Origin: Acanthamoeba lenticulata
Lineage: Eukaryota > Discosea > Longamoebia > Acanthamoebidae
NCBI GenBank assembly: GCA_002179805.1
Contig: NAVB01000092.1
Span: 18,190 to 82,189, forward strand
DNA: 64,000 nucleotides
Direction: 5' to 3'
This document shows positions 42,488 to 54,000 of this stretch, one piece after another. How positions within the stretch are numbered: position 1 is the stretch's first letter; every line of letters begins with the position of its first letter. The notes beneath the pieces are model-generated. The model was not told the DNA's origin. It worked only from the letters and a program-made list of their open reading frames with translations, and made no database searches. A program made the translations under genes and the position numbers.

Positions 42488-45315
42488 ATGAAGAAGCTAG
42501 GCGCTCATCTGTTGCCCTCTGCCTCGTGCAGAATGAAACGCACGAGTTGCACACAGCTGCTCGCTCGTGCCGCTGGTCTGGGCACCACCACGACAAGGTG
42601 CGCGCTTTGTTGATAAATGTACGGCAAAAAATCGTGATTAAATCAAGATGTCGTGGCTGGCACGATTGTGATGGTGCGCGCGCAGGAGTGCGAGCCGCAG
42701 CGCAGAGCTCAGGACTGCCTCGCCCTGGCGCAAAACGGAGAAGTGGGCGGGCGAACACAAGTCGCGGCCGAAGGACTTGATGGCCTTTGTCCCTCCCGAG
42801 GAGGTGCTCACCGCGGGCCTTGATGAAGAGGCCGAGCGCTACTACGCCGCGGCCTCCGTGGGCGAAGAACTCGATGACGTGCCCATGCGCGACTTCACCA
42901 CGCGCGAGGTCAACGCCCGCATTCAGACCTTCGAGCAGTCCCTTCCCGCTCCACACGACGTTCGTTTCTGGCCACCATTTCTTTTCCTTTTCCTTTTTCT
43001 TTATTTTTGGAGGATGCAACTGACCGTTGTTGGCTCTACACGTCACTTCGCTACGTACGCAGAGGTCGTCCAGAACCAACCCGGTGGTCTTCCACCACAT
43101 GTACATGGAGGAGTTTGTCGATATCGACGACGACTTGACCCTGCCGCCGCGCCTCAAGCCCGGCCAGTCGGTCTCGGTCATGCAGGTGGTCCGCCTGCTG
43201 CGCCACTTCCACAACACGAAGGACACCCGCACGCCCGAGGCCAACCGCGAGCTGCTGAACCAAGTCCTGGCCCTAATCGACCGCATCGTCATCCGCGTGG
43301 GCTTGTCCGCCGCCGAACAACACGTCCCTCAACGCGACGCGGCGTGGCACCGGCGCAAGCAGGGAAAGAAGCAACAAGCCTCGAATGGAGATGATGATGA
43401 TGACGACGACGAGGGCCTGTTCGTGAACGAGCGCTATGCCGAGCACGTCTACCAGCGCTCGGCCCTGCCGGCGGGCAACACGATCCAGAGCTGGCGCACG
43501 CTCCTCACCACGCTGGCCGAACTCAAGCAGGCCGACAAGGCCTTTGAGGTGTTTGAGTCCCTCGAGCGGCGGTTCCGGATCGTGCCCAACATTTTGCTCT
43601 TCATCGACATGTGGCGTGTGTGCCGCGACGCCCGGCGCTCGGACAAGGCGCTCGAGTACATGGACTACATGTTTGAGTACGGCCCGTTAGATGATCGTCT
43701 CTCTTGCCTGTCCACAGATAGGCCAATGGCCGCGCTGCTGCTGCTGCTGCTGCTGCTGACGTCAGCTGGATCATCCGATTGGCGGCGGCGCGCACGCACA
43801 GGTGCCGGTCGCGAACGGTGGGCTCCCACCACTGGACGAACGTGCACACCTTCAACAGGATCTTGAACGCGGTGAGCGACGCGCAAGGCGTGCTGCGCGT
43901 GATCGGCAAGATGCGCCGCGAGGGCACCGAGCCCAACGCCGCCACCTATTCTCGTACGCACGAGCGCGTGTGGCGGGGACGATTTCGTGTGGCAGCTGAC
44001 AATCGTCTTCATCATCACCATCACCATCACCGCTTGGCCAGGCCTGATCACGGTGATGACGGAGAACCGCCAGATCAACACGGCCTTGGACTATTACGAG
44101 GCGATGAAGACCGACGGCTTCACGCTCAGCCTCGAGACCTACCTGACCCTCATGGAGGTACGTCTCCAGCGTGTTGGCTTGGCTTGGCTTGGCCAACGCT
44201 TTGGCTGCTGACCGGCTCGCACGACTTGACGTGGTGTTGTTGATGGCGGGCCGCATACGCACGCACCAGGGCGTGCTGCTGACGCCAACCGACCCGGAGT
44301 TTGTGTCCGACGACTCGAGGCGCAGCCGCTTCGAGCGCGTTCGGCTCAGCCTAAAGCGGGTCGACCGCGAGCGCAGCGCGGAGCGCAAAGAAGAGGATGA
44401 GCCGCAGGTCGATCACCTCGGTGGCGACGAGTCCGGCGAGGCGAGCTATGAGCAACTTGACCACACCTACCACATCATCCAGACTCTCTTCCACGAGCTC
44501 GAGCAACGTCACGAGCCCAACCACGAGGCCTACTCCCTTCTCCTTCGAGTGCGTTCCTTAAAATCATTTTAAAATTGTATTTTTTTAAAATTGTTCTTTT
44601 ATTATTCAAACCTTTATTTATTAATTTTCTAAATATTCTTTTTCAAAAAATAAAATACAGACGTGTGCGCAACTCGGGCGAGCAGACAAGGCCTTTGAGG
44701 TGTTTGAGCAGATGCAGCAGAAGGGCCACTCGCCTCAGCAATCGCACATGCTGAACCTGATCGCGGCGTGCGGCACGAGCTGGCAGGCCGAGAAGGCGCT
44801 GGACCTCTTCTGGATGATGGACCAGCGCTACGCGCTGACGCCCACGCCGGGCTGCTTCAACGCGCTCGTCGTGGCGCTCGTGCGCGCCGGCCGCTACGAT
44901 CTCATCGAGCCCACGGTGACCAACGCGCACGAAGCCTTTGGCCTCAGCCCCTGGCCCAAGACCAGCGCCTTTGTCCTCTACAACGCCCTTTTGCTCGAGG
45001 TACCGACTGTACATGGCCCGGCCCGTTAGAACGAATGCTCACGGTCGAGCGTGTGCTTGCTTGATTGATTGCCAGGACATCGAGTACGGCCAGGCCTACG
45101 CGGATATGATCTTGCGCGACTTCCCCGTGCCGTCGGCCACGCGCCGAGTGCAGAACGCGATCGGTATCCTCCGCGCCAAACAAGCCGCGGCCGCGGCCGG
45201 GGCGTCGGCGTCGTCCGCGATCGCAAACGCTTCGGTCGAGGAGCTGGTCGAGGCGTGTCTTCGCGTCCCGCCCCTCGCCGCCGAGAACCGCGAGGAAAGC
45301 CGACCACCATTGTGA
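42488..45315 (+). CDS. Pentatricopeptide-repeat protein, probably mitochondrial
   Basis: Eight exons (42488-42597, 42686-42959, 43063-43685, 43802-43953, 44042-44157, 44270-44548, 44661-44999, 45076-45315) sum to 2133 nt, 710 residues. The N-terminus (MKKLGAHLLPSASCRMKRTS) is basic, hydroxylated and free of acidic residues, fitting a mitochondrial presequence. PPR-type helical pairs follow: SWRTLLTTLAELKQADKAFE, HTFNRILNAVSDAQGVLRVI, LITVMTENRQINTALDYYEA, TCAQLGRADKAFEVFEQMQQ, HMLNLIAACGTSWQAEKALD and CFNALVVALVRAGRYDLIEP. PPR proteins bind single-stranded RNA and control organelle transcript processing or translation; no catalytic domain (SMR, DYW) is seen. The Lys/Asp-rich stretch near residue 225 is a linker. 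Confidence 0.88.
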
Positions 45316-45890
45316 CGAGGATGATGAGCCTGTCTAGCGCCTTCATCACCCTCCCCTTTGACAAAGGCCACGAGGCCTGTGGTTATGAGAATGGAAGAGA
45401 GAAAGCGGTGTCAAAGCGTTCCACGGCGGAAAAAGTACCAACCAATCCGGTTTTTCTTTCTAGATTTTGGACCAATCCGCAGAAACTTTATCCGCGGATT
45501 GGTTGGGGTTGCCCCACATATGGCGAGAGGAAAGAAAGGTGGTGTGTTTTCGGGTTGATCTTGACGTGATTGCAGGCCGGCCTCAGGGTTTGGCCCACAC
45601 CAAATCCAACAGAGATGTGGACCATGGGCGGTCTCCAATCCCAGCAGCTGCAACCCCGGCCCAAGCGAAAAGGGCGAAATGGGGCTTGTCCACTCAACCT
45701 TGTCATTCGAGCTGCCCCGTGAGAGAGAGCATTATCTCGGCGCTTTCCTCGAGCATTTGTCCATTCAAACTCAAACCAGCGCGTAGACAGTCCCTTTCTC
45801 ACACAAGGCAAAGAAAGACCAAGCGCTACCCTCTCCGCAGTTTCCCACTTCTCACACAACGACCATCACACAGCTCAACAACAATACAGC
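45316..45890. promoter_or_regulatory. Upstream region of the universal-stress-like gene with CCAAT-type repeats
   Basis: 575 bp without a gene. ACCAATCCG occurs at 45441-45449 and 45471-45479, and its inverse CGGATTGGT at 45495-45503, a cluster of CCAAT-box (NF-Y type) sites about 390-450 bp before the next ATG. Small open frames here look accidental. Confidence 0.5.
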
Positions 45891-46961
45891 ATGATGATGA
45901 CGATGCTCAAGCCCAGCACTTCCTTCAAAGAGTTTGCAGAGGACAACTACTGCAAACAAAGCATTCGCGTAGCAGAGAGCTTCATCCTGAAGAACACCAA
46001 GAACATCATCTGGTACGAGACACTGCCAAACATCCACTGGGAAAAGGGAGAGGCCTCACATGGCCGGTGATGTGGCGTACAGGGTGAACAAGGACAAGCA
46101 CACCGTAGATGAGATGCAGAAACTGCTCAAGGTCAACTGCTTGCACAAGGGAGACTACCAGTCCTGCAAGGGCAAGAAGTGGCTGGTGGCGGTCGACGGT
46201 TCTCTCTCTTCCTACCTCGCCCTGGAGGAGGCCATCAAGCTGGCCGACCCAGTCAAGGACCACATCTTCGTGGTTACCGGTACGTGTCCGTGGAACTACA
46301 TTCATCCCCAACACCTTCCACGAGCACTTCCCAGCCGGGAGCGGGTCGACATTTCGGCCACAAACGTGCTGCCATGAGATCGTCTCTCTTTTTTTGTCGA
46401 CGCGGGACTTACTGACGGCGCGCTCTGTGGGCGTGACGTATGGCGTGAACGACAGTGCGGGAGAAGACGAGGGTCTCCAAGCGGGCCAAGACCATGGAAG
46501 CCGATGTACGACTCAACTTTGAAATGTGGAAGGCTGCCAGGGAGATCGCCACCTCCTGCGACGATCGCATGAAGGACACCGAGGTGAGTTGCCTGGTCCT
46601 CCTTATCTTGGTTTTTGTCCCAGGCACTGAGAAACGAAGAAACTGGCCTGTAATGTGACATGTGCAGTTTGACTATACTGTGCTCTTCCCCGATGCCTAC
46701 GACGCCCGACGGATGCTGGTCAACTTGTGCCACCGCTTCAAGGCAGACTACTTGTGCATCGGCAAGCACAAAAAGGGCGAGCGAAAGACAAGGTATGTTA
46801 ACAACATGTACTTGATGAAGCACGATCTCGAGTGGTGTTCGTTTATGGCCTTATGAAACGATCGTTTAACCGATGATTGGTCCGCCAGGCCATTTACCTT
46901 CAAGAAGTCGCTCGCCGGGTATGCCAACAAGAAAGCGTTGTGCCAGGTGCTGCTCTTCTGA
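45891..46961 (+). CDS. Universal-stress-protein-like (adenine nucleotide alpha-hydrolase fold) protein
   Basis: Five exons (45891-46012, 46083-46279, 46456-46583, 46668-46792, 46889-46961) sum to 645 nt, 214 residues. After about 70 residues of N-terminal extension (STSFKEFAEDNYCKQSI, VNKDKHTVDEMQKLLKVNC) comes KKWLVAVDGSLSSYLALEEA followed by DHIFVVTVREKTRV, the first strand-helix-strand of a USP fold. Later come DYTVLFPDAYDARRMLVNLC and FKADYLCIGKHKKG, matching the helix and fourth strand. The usual ATP loop (G-x2-G-x9-G-S/T) is not intact: only IGKHKKGERKTRPFTFKKSL is seen. The stop follows a possible donor (CAG|GTGCTG), so one more exon is possible. Confidence 0.7.
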
Positions 46962-47492
46962 TCCTGGCGGCTCTTATAAGAGATCGATCTCAAGGCAGCC
47001 ACTGGTAAACTCTCTTTTATGTTCATGTCCTCATCCTCCGCGATCGGGCGCCGACGGCGCCATTCCCTTTAGCCACCAGGCTTTCCTTAGAGGCGTATGG
47101 GTAATCTTGCAGCCCAGCCCGAAATTCAACTGTTAGTTTACGGCCTCTCAAGTAAAGGACAAACCATCTGATTAGGATTGTGTCACCTTGCAACCTACCA
47201 CGACTGAAAATTGACCATATTCGCAAAACAGACATGTTTTTAACTCCGGAGGTGAAGCTCGCTGGCGGGGATTGCGACCAACGGGTTCTCCGTTTGCGCT
47301 CATCGCGTTATCTGCTTCCCCCTAAGGAAATGTAGGGCCCGCTTGCCTTGCTGCGGGCTGAACGTCACCGCTGCCAGCTGGTATTTTCCGCGTTTGAGTT
47401 TGAAGTTGGCGCACTTGTTCGACTCCCTTTTCGTTGAGAACAGGAACACTACTTCAAGCTGTCAGTCAAGTGCCAACCCATCGTTTGACCTC
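46962..47492. other. Intergenic between universal-stress-like and GATA genes
   Basis: 531 bp with no supported exon. It holds the 3' flank of the stress gene and the GATA-gene promoter. An 18-base element (47341-47358) closely matches one upstream of the lipase gene. Confidence 0.5.
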
Positions 47493-48522
47493 ATGGTGAT
47501 GGACTTCAACACAGACATTGCCACGTCCTTGGACTCCGTGCCGCTCGTTCTTCGCAAGGTACAGAAGCTTACTTGCTCTTTATCTTCTTGGCAAAGGCTT
47601 GACGCCTATTCTACGATGCAACGCAGATTGGAGAGCACGCAATCGAAGTCTACAACTTGTGTTCCAGCGCTTCCTACCGCCATGAGCTCTCTGCCGAAGA
47701 CGTGGCCAAGCTTCGCTACCGGCTATCCATCATGGACAGCTACTCTCGCTTCTTGCGACCACTGGCCCCCACTGACCACTCGACGACAACGCGGACGGTG
47801 AACTCGAGGCTTCCTGTGGCCCCGGCGTACATCGCACCCATCAGCCCGGGTCGACGAAACCATCCAGCAGTCGACCTGGCCTCGCCTCCCGAGTCTCCTG
47901 CACCACGCATGTCGCCATTAGATGACTTACGAGAGCAATACCCGACGTCTTCCACGGCCACTTCCCCTTCCTCCCCGATGGTACCACAGCTGCCGTCGTT
48001 GGGGCCAACAGAGGGTGCTTCGTGCTTCTCGATGGGCTCGTCAGCGCATGGACAGTTCCAAGTACGACGAGTTCTGCCCGACGCCGACGTGCGGCCACAA
48101 AACCAGATGAAAACCTTCAAAAGGAAGAGGCGAGTAACGGAGAACCGAGTCTGCTCCGAATGTCGCCGCACCAATACGTCTCAATGGCGTAGCGGCCCAG
48201 AGAGCTCAGTGTACGCGCTTTCTTTGAAGCTAGATGTTCCCTCCTCTCATGCCTGATCATAGGGCTCACTTTTTCTCTCTTGTGCTACGGCTGCAGTTTG
48301 TGCAACGCATGTGGAATGCGTTTCTTCAGGAAGCAGAAGAAGAGTGAACGAGGAGAGAACGTTTCGGCTTCGTTTGGCCACCAAGACGTGATGAGTTCGC
48401 CAGGTTCAGAACATTATGACGAAACCGAACGACAAGGCAGATCTCGATCCGCTTCACCAACAGACCCCTTCTATTCTACTTGTATTGGGAAGAAGTCGTC
48501 TATATACGGCCTACTCAACTGA
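47493..48522 (+). CDS. GATA-type zinc-finger transcription factor
   Basis: Three exons (47493-47558, 47627-48210, 48297-48522) sum to 876 nt, 291 residues. A single GATA finger spans the last intron: C198-x2-C201-x17-C219-x2-C222 (VCSECRRTNTSQWRSGPESS, LCNACGMRFFRKQKK), preceded by a basic patch FKRKRRV. GATA fingers bind (A/T)GATA(A/G). The N-terminal half has a helical region (HAIEVYNLCSSASYRHELSA) and a Pro/Ser-rich stretch typical of regulatory regions. The frame is open further upstream to an ATG at 47343, so the start (47493 or 47499 chosen for the MVMDFNTD context) is uncertain. Single-finger form resembles the Dictyostelium/plant/fungal types. Confidence 0.88.
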
Positions 48523-48936
48523 CGCGGCTGGAGCCACGACAGAGAGAAACGCGTTAGCCCATTTTACAATTCGTGCACAAAAACTGCCGGCGTTGGCCGC
48601 ACAGCAACAAGAAAGTCTCGAAACAACATCTGGTGCTTTCAATTTGTGCCTGATTGGACGCAGGCTCTTGTCTGTTTTAATCTTTCTTCTCGAAGAGTGT
48701 CCTCATCCAACGGCCACACCTGTGTGGCATCCACCTCTCAGGTGCGTTCCATTTTGCTTTTTTCTTTCTTCGAATTAGCCACCCCTTCTGCACACGGTTT
48801 CGGTGCATGCGGCTTTATCTAAAGAACTCAATAACAATGCCTTACGAGATGGCACAGGCGAGGCGCCTGATTTTGATTTCTTTTTATTAATGACCAAAAT
48901 AAATCTGTTCTTTATTTTAAATTTCTTTATGCAGTG
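48523..48936. other. Intergenic or 5' region of the BEACH gene
   Basis: 414 bp. TTTCTTTATGCAG directly before the chosen BEACH start codon is a strong splice acceptor, so an upstream 5' untranslated (or short coding) exon probably lies here. No coding exon could be placed. Confidence 0.45.
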
Positions 48937-50984
48937 ATGGATTGGATCAAATGGATGGGGCACGCCATCGGCGTCTCCGAGGGGGCCGAAGCGCAGATCG
49001 CAGAGCCCGTGGCCAAGCTGCGCTACCTCTACAAGGTCTACACCGAAACACGAGGCGAAGAGGTGAACTGCTGCCAACCCTTCCCTTCCTCTCTACTGTG
49101 ATCCTTCCGCCTCTGACGCGCGCACTCTTGTGGCTGACCGCGCGCTGCACGCACGAGCAGAAACGCGACGTCGCGCTCAGCCGCGTGGTGCAGCTCTTCA
49201 TCGCCCTCTTTGCGCGCAACAAGGCGGGGGGCGACGATGACATTGCTGGCGACGGCGACTCGCCCATTTCTGCCGCCGATCCCGCCCGGCTCGACCTCGA
49301 GAAGAGGTATGCATCACTCAACTTCACCACTGCCACACATTCTTCACATTTTTATGCACATTTATTTCTTTATTTATTCATTTATTTGTGCTTTTATTTG
49401 GCAGCTTTGGGCGGCAGGCGCGCGAGCTCTCGCTCGTGCTTTCGTTCACCTTTGTCAACCAAATCAAGGCCGCATGGCCCGCTTCGCTGCCACGGTACAT
49501 CATCATCGTCTATGCCGCAACCTCACATACACCAGATTGCCGCGGCTCAAGTACATTTACAACGACTTGGAACAAACAGGGACCAGGCCATCGCGGCCGT
49601 GTCGCACGTGCTCGAGCCTCCGCGCGCGGTCGACAGCCACGGCGCCCCGGCGCCGGCGCCGGCGCGGGTCTACGCCTCGCTCATCCTCAACGCGTTTGAA
49701 ATTCTCGTCACCTCCGAGGTCGCCTCCCTTGCGCCCAGCTCCCTCAGTTTCAATTCATGTTGGGGGGAAACGCTCACCACCACCGCACGGACGGCCGTTT
49801 GTGTGTTTCTCATGTGAGTGCAGTCCTGCGCGGTCAACATGGCCTCGGCCGGTGTGTTCTCGATGCTGGTCCGCGTGCTGCACTTGTATCGCTACTACCA
49901 GACCAAGCACGCCGTCAAGGGTGCGCCGCCGCCGCCGCCACCTCTGCAAGCCGCCACCGCTGCTGGCACATATGTCGAGCTCACCGCCTTCCTCTGGGGC
50001 CCTTGTATGTGCCAACAGCGGCGACGGAACAGGCGATCATGAATATTTTGCTGCACAGCAGCAGGTACCGGCCTGTAATCGACGACCTGAGCAGCTCCGA
50101 CGGGCTGAAGCTGCTGTTCGACATGTCGGCCATGCACGCCCGCTTTGTGCAGCCGCAGCTCCGCCTCAAGTACGTTCGCGATGACAGTGGTGGTGATGAT
50201 GAAGAGGACGATGGGATTATCACCGGACTCACATGTGTCGCATAACAACAACAACAGGTTGTTCAAGATCCTGAAGCAGCTGCTGGCTCAGCACCTGGAC
50301 GAGCAGCTGGTGACTTACGTTCGGGACCAGAGCTGCATCATCCACCAGATCGACACCCTGCGCCACTTTGACAAGTACGAGAGCGCCGACGAGATGCTGG
50401 CGATCTGGGGCAACATGACCACCGTCCTCAAGGCACCCTCCCCCGTCCTCTCTCCTCTTTAATTTTTTTTTTATATTTTAAAATGAATTTATTCTCCATT
50501 TACAAAAGTTGTTCTTATTTCAAGCGTTTTAATACTTGACATTTTTGCAGCGGTCAGCGAACGTGTCAGGAATTTTGATGGATGAATTCCTGGTGGGCGG
50601 AGGCTACACGTTCCTCAACAAGTTCCTGCTCCACCTTGAGAGCCTTCGCGAGCCTTCTCAAGCGGTAAGCTTCCTCCCCCTGCTTCTTCTTCTTCTTCTT
50701 CTTCATCATCCTTTTCATCTTCATGAACCTCTCGCTTATGCACCATTGATGCCGGGACGGGCTGCAGATGCGGCTGCTGGACCTGGTGACGAACCTGGTC
50801 TACGTGGGCCACCAGCGGCTCCAGCTGCCCGAGACAGCGCCGCCCCACAACGAGGACACCATGCCGCCGGCGACCAGCGACACGGCCGTCTCGGCCTGCC
50901 TCCGCAACATGGACGCCCTCCTCGCCCTGCAAAACTACTTTATCGCCAGCAAGAGCGACTCCCTGCGCGAGAAGGTCCTCTACT

Positions 50985-51022
<38 letters not shown>

Positions 51023-54000
51023 CGCAGCCTCGCGCGCACGTGCTGACGCAGTGTGTTGGTGGGAGGGCGGCCACAGGTGCTCCAAATCGTGTCGAGCGTG
51101 TTTGGCAAGAGCCGGCTCAACGTGTGGCTCATCTACGGTGTGGACCACATCTTCCTCCTGCGCTTCGTCGACGAGCTGGTGGCGATGAGCCTCCACCTGC
51201 AGGAGCTCTTCGTCGGCCTTTTGGCCTTTATCGCCCTCGACAACCACTTTGTGCCCTTCCGCGAGCTCCAGGGGTGCGTCCTCCTCCCCCATCTCCGTCG
51301 CCACCTTAAACTCGCGGCCTTGGGCTCAAGGCCTCTCGTGTGCTCCTGTACTGTACGCAGGCTGTTTGCCATGTTCGAGGCCGAGGTCTCGGCCGAGCTG
51401 ATGCGGCTCATCCTGGGGCTGGCCAACAAGCTCCTCACCAACGACTCGGCCCGCTACAAGGCCGTCTTTCGCGGTTCGGCCGTCTTCTCTCCTCATTGGC
51501 CTCTGGTCGCCTTTGGCTCACCACGTCCATACTGCATGCAGACGCCGGGCTGTTCGACCACGTCTTTGGGCTGCTCAAGCGGCACAGCCACTACCCGAGC
51601 AGCCTCGTCGCGGCCGTTCTCGAGTGCGTCAAGTCGCTCCTCCGCGACAGCTCCGATAACGTGGCCCTCTTCCGTAAGCTGTACGTTCGCGCCGTGAAGC
51701 CACGTCAGCATGGACGTTTATTCATTTCATTTCTTTTTACAGGAATGGGAAGGAGATTGTATCGTCGTTCATCCAGCTGGACGACCCCGACCTGCGCTCG
51801 TGCGCGCTGCGTCTCGTCGAGATCCTCATCCTGGACGACCGCCAGTTCACCTACGGGTACGCGTTCATGTTTGGCAGAAAAGGGCCACGACGCATTCTTG
51901 ACATTCCTAACATTCTTGGACGACCGGGCGCAGGGAGTTTGCCACGCTGGTGGGTTTGTTGGGCGGCGTCCACGCGTTGGGCCCGCACGGCGCCGGCGTC
52001 GGGAAGGACATCCTCCTGAGCGTGTCGTCCATCCTCCTGGCCGAGCCGGCCTTCAAGGACACCTTCCGGACCATCGACGGCTTCAACACCCTGACGTCCG
52101 CCCTTGCGGCCATGAACGGCTGTACGTAGTTGTTGCATTGCAACGCGCAAAACTCGCAAGATCTTTGGTGATGCTCACATGCAACGGCCGCGCCCAGGCT
52201 TTGCCACCGACCGAGCTGAGTCGCGCGTGCGGCCGCAGCTGGCCATGGTCGAGAACCTGCTGCGTACGCTGACGATCGCGCTCTTCCGGCACCGGGAGAA
52301 CCGCCAGTTCTTCCTCGAGGGCCAGGGCTACGCGCACATTCTCGACGGCGTGCGGCAGCTGCGGGTCCTGGACTCGCCCCTCGCCCTCTCCGTCTTCCGC
52401 TCGCTCCTCCTCATGTCCGCCGAGTCCATCCGCCAACCCACCCAGGCACTTTCCCTCACATAATTTTCGCAATTACGAAACAATTACGAAACAAAAACGA
52501 AATAATAACGAAATGATACCAGGGCGATGAGTTGCCGGCGCGGCTGGAGCGCATAAGGAACCCGGAGGTGGCGCTCATCATCCTCGAGCTCCTGGGCGAG
52601 ACATGCCCGGAGGTCCAGGACGCCGTGTTCCAGACCCTCTACCACACCCTCCAGTTCTCCACCAAGTCGCAGCACACCCTCTTCTCCGCCGGTGCGCTTC
52701 TTCTCTTCATTTTGAAGCATTTTTCCCTTGTCGGGACCCGCGGCTCATGACGCGAGCGCAGGGGTGACGAGCGTGCTGCTGGACAAGTACGGGCCGAGCA
52801 TCGCCGACCCGGAGGACCCGATGCACGCGCACCTGCTCAAGTTCTTGTCGATCATGGCCAGCTACCGGTTCACCATCGCCGAGTGGCAGCACTTCCTGGG
52901 CATGCTGACCCGCGAGAACCTCAACAGCAGCCTCCTCAAGGCCCTTCTCCGCATGGCCCGCACCGGCAACGCGCCCACCTTTGTCGAGTTTGACCGCACG
53001 CGCCACAGGCACGCCTTGCTCGCTCGCCAAGCTCGTGAGGAATGTGTGGAATGACTTGCGTGTTGCGCATTCCAGGGGATACGAGTGCGTGCGCGTGCCG
53101 TCGGTCATGGACGGGCAAAAGTGGCCGCCAGCGAGCACGCTTATGCTTTGGGTCTGCGTGCGCAGCTTCCGCACGGACTCGCCCAGCGACGACGTTGACG
53201 CGACCGAGGAGGGAACGAACATGACCGCGTCGTCGCTCTCCTCGTCGCTCAACTTTGTCGCGCTGACGACCGACGCCTCATCGTCGTCGACGTCCTCGTC
53301 GTCCATGAACCCGTTTGACCCGTCGTCATCGTCGCCAGCGTCCATGAGTTCGGGCTCGACCCGCTCGCGTCCGCGCGACACCAATCCATTTGGCTCGTCG
53401 ACGACGACATCGACCAAGGCAAAGGCGACAACAACACCGATGAATCCGTTCGACACGCCCGCGTCGACCACCGCTCCAGCGGAGAGCGCCAACCCGTTCG
53501 ACGACGATGACGGCGACAATGGAAGCCACGGTGTTGATGACGACAACGACGGCGAGGTAGCTGCCGACGCCGGCGCCAGCGCCGCTCGGCCTCTGCGGCC
53601 GTGGAACGGCGTCCACCTGTTCAATCTGAAGAGCGATGACGGCGACGACACGCCGTCGCTCAACATCTCGGGTACGCGCCGCACACACGCGCCCACCGCA
53701 CACGCGCCCGCCGCACACGCACCGAGCTGACGGATCACGCACGGACAGGCTGGGCGTGTCCGGACAAGCTCGTGCTGCAGGTGGGCAACAACCCCTTCCT
53801 CTACGACGTTGACTTCACCTTTGAGGAGAACGTGTGGTACCACATCGGCATCGTCCAGGCCAAGCAAGTCTGGGTATGCCTCCTTGCCCACCACAAGCTT
53901 GGCTAATTTCAATTATTATTTTTAAATTTTTGAAATATTTTGCTTATATTTTGGCACCAATCAAAGGCGACCACGATCAAAGTGTACATCAATGGGGCGC

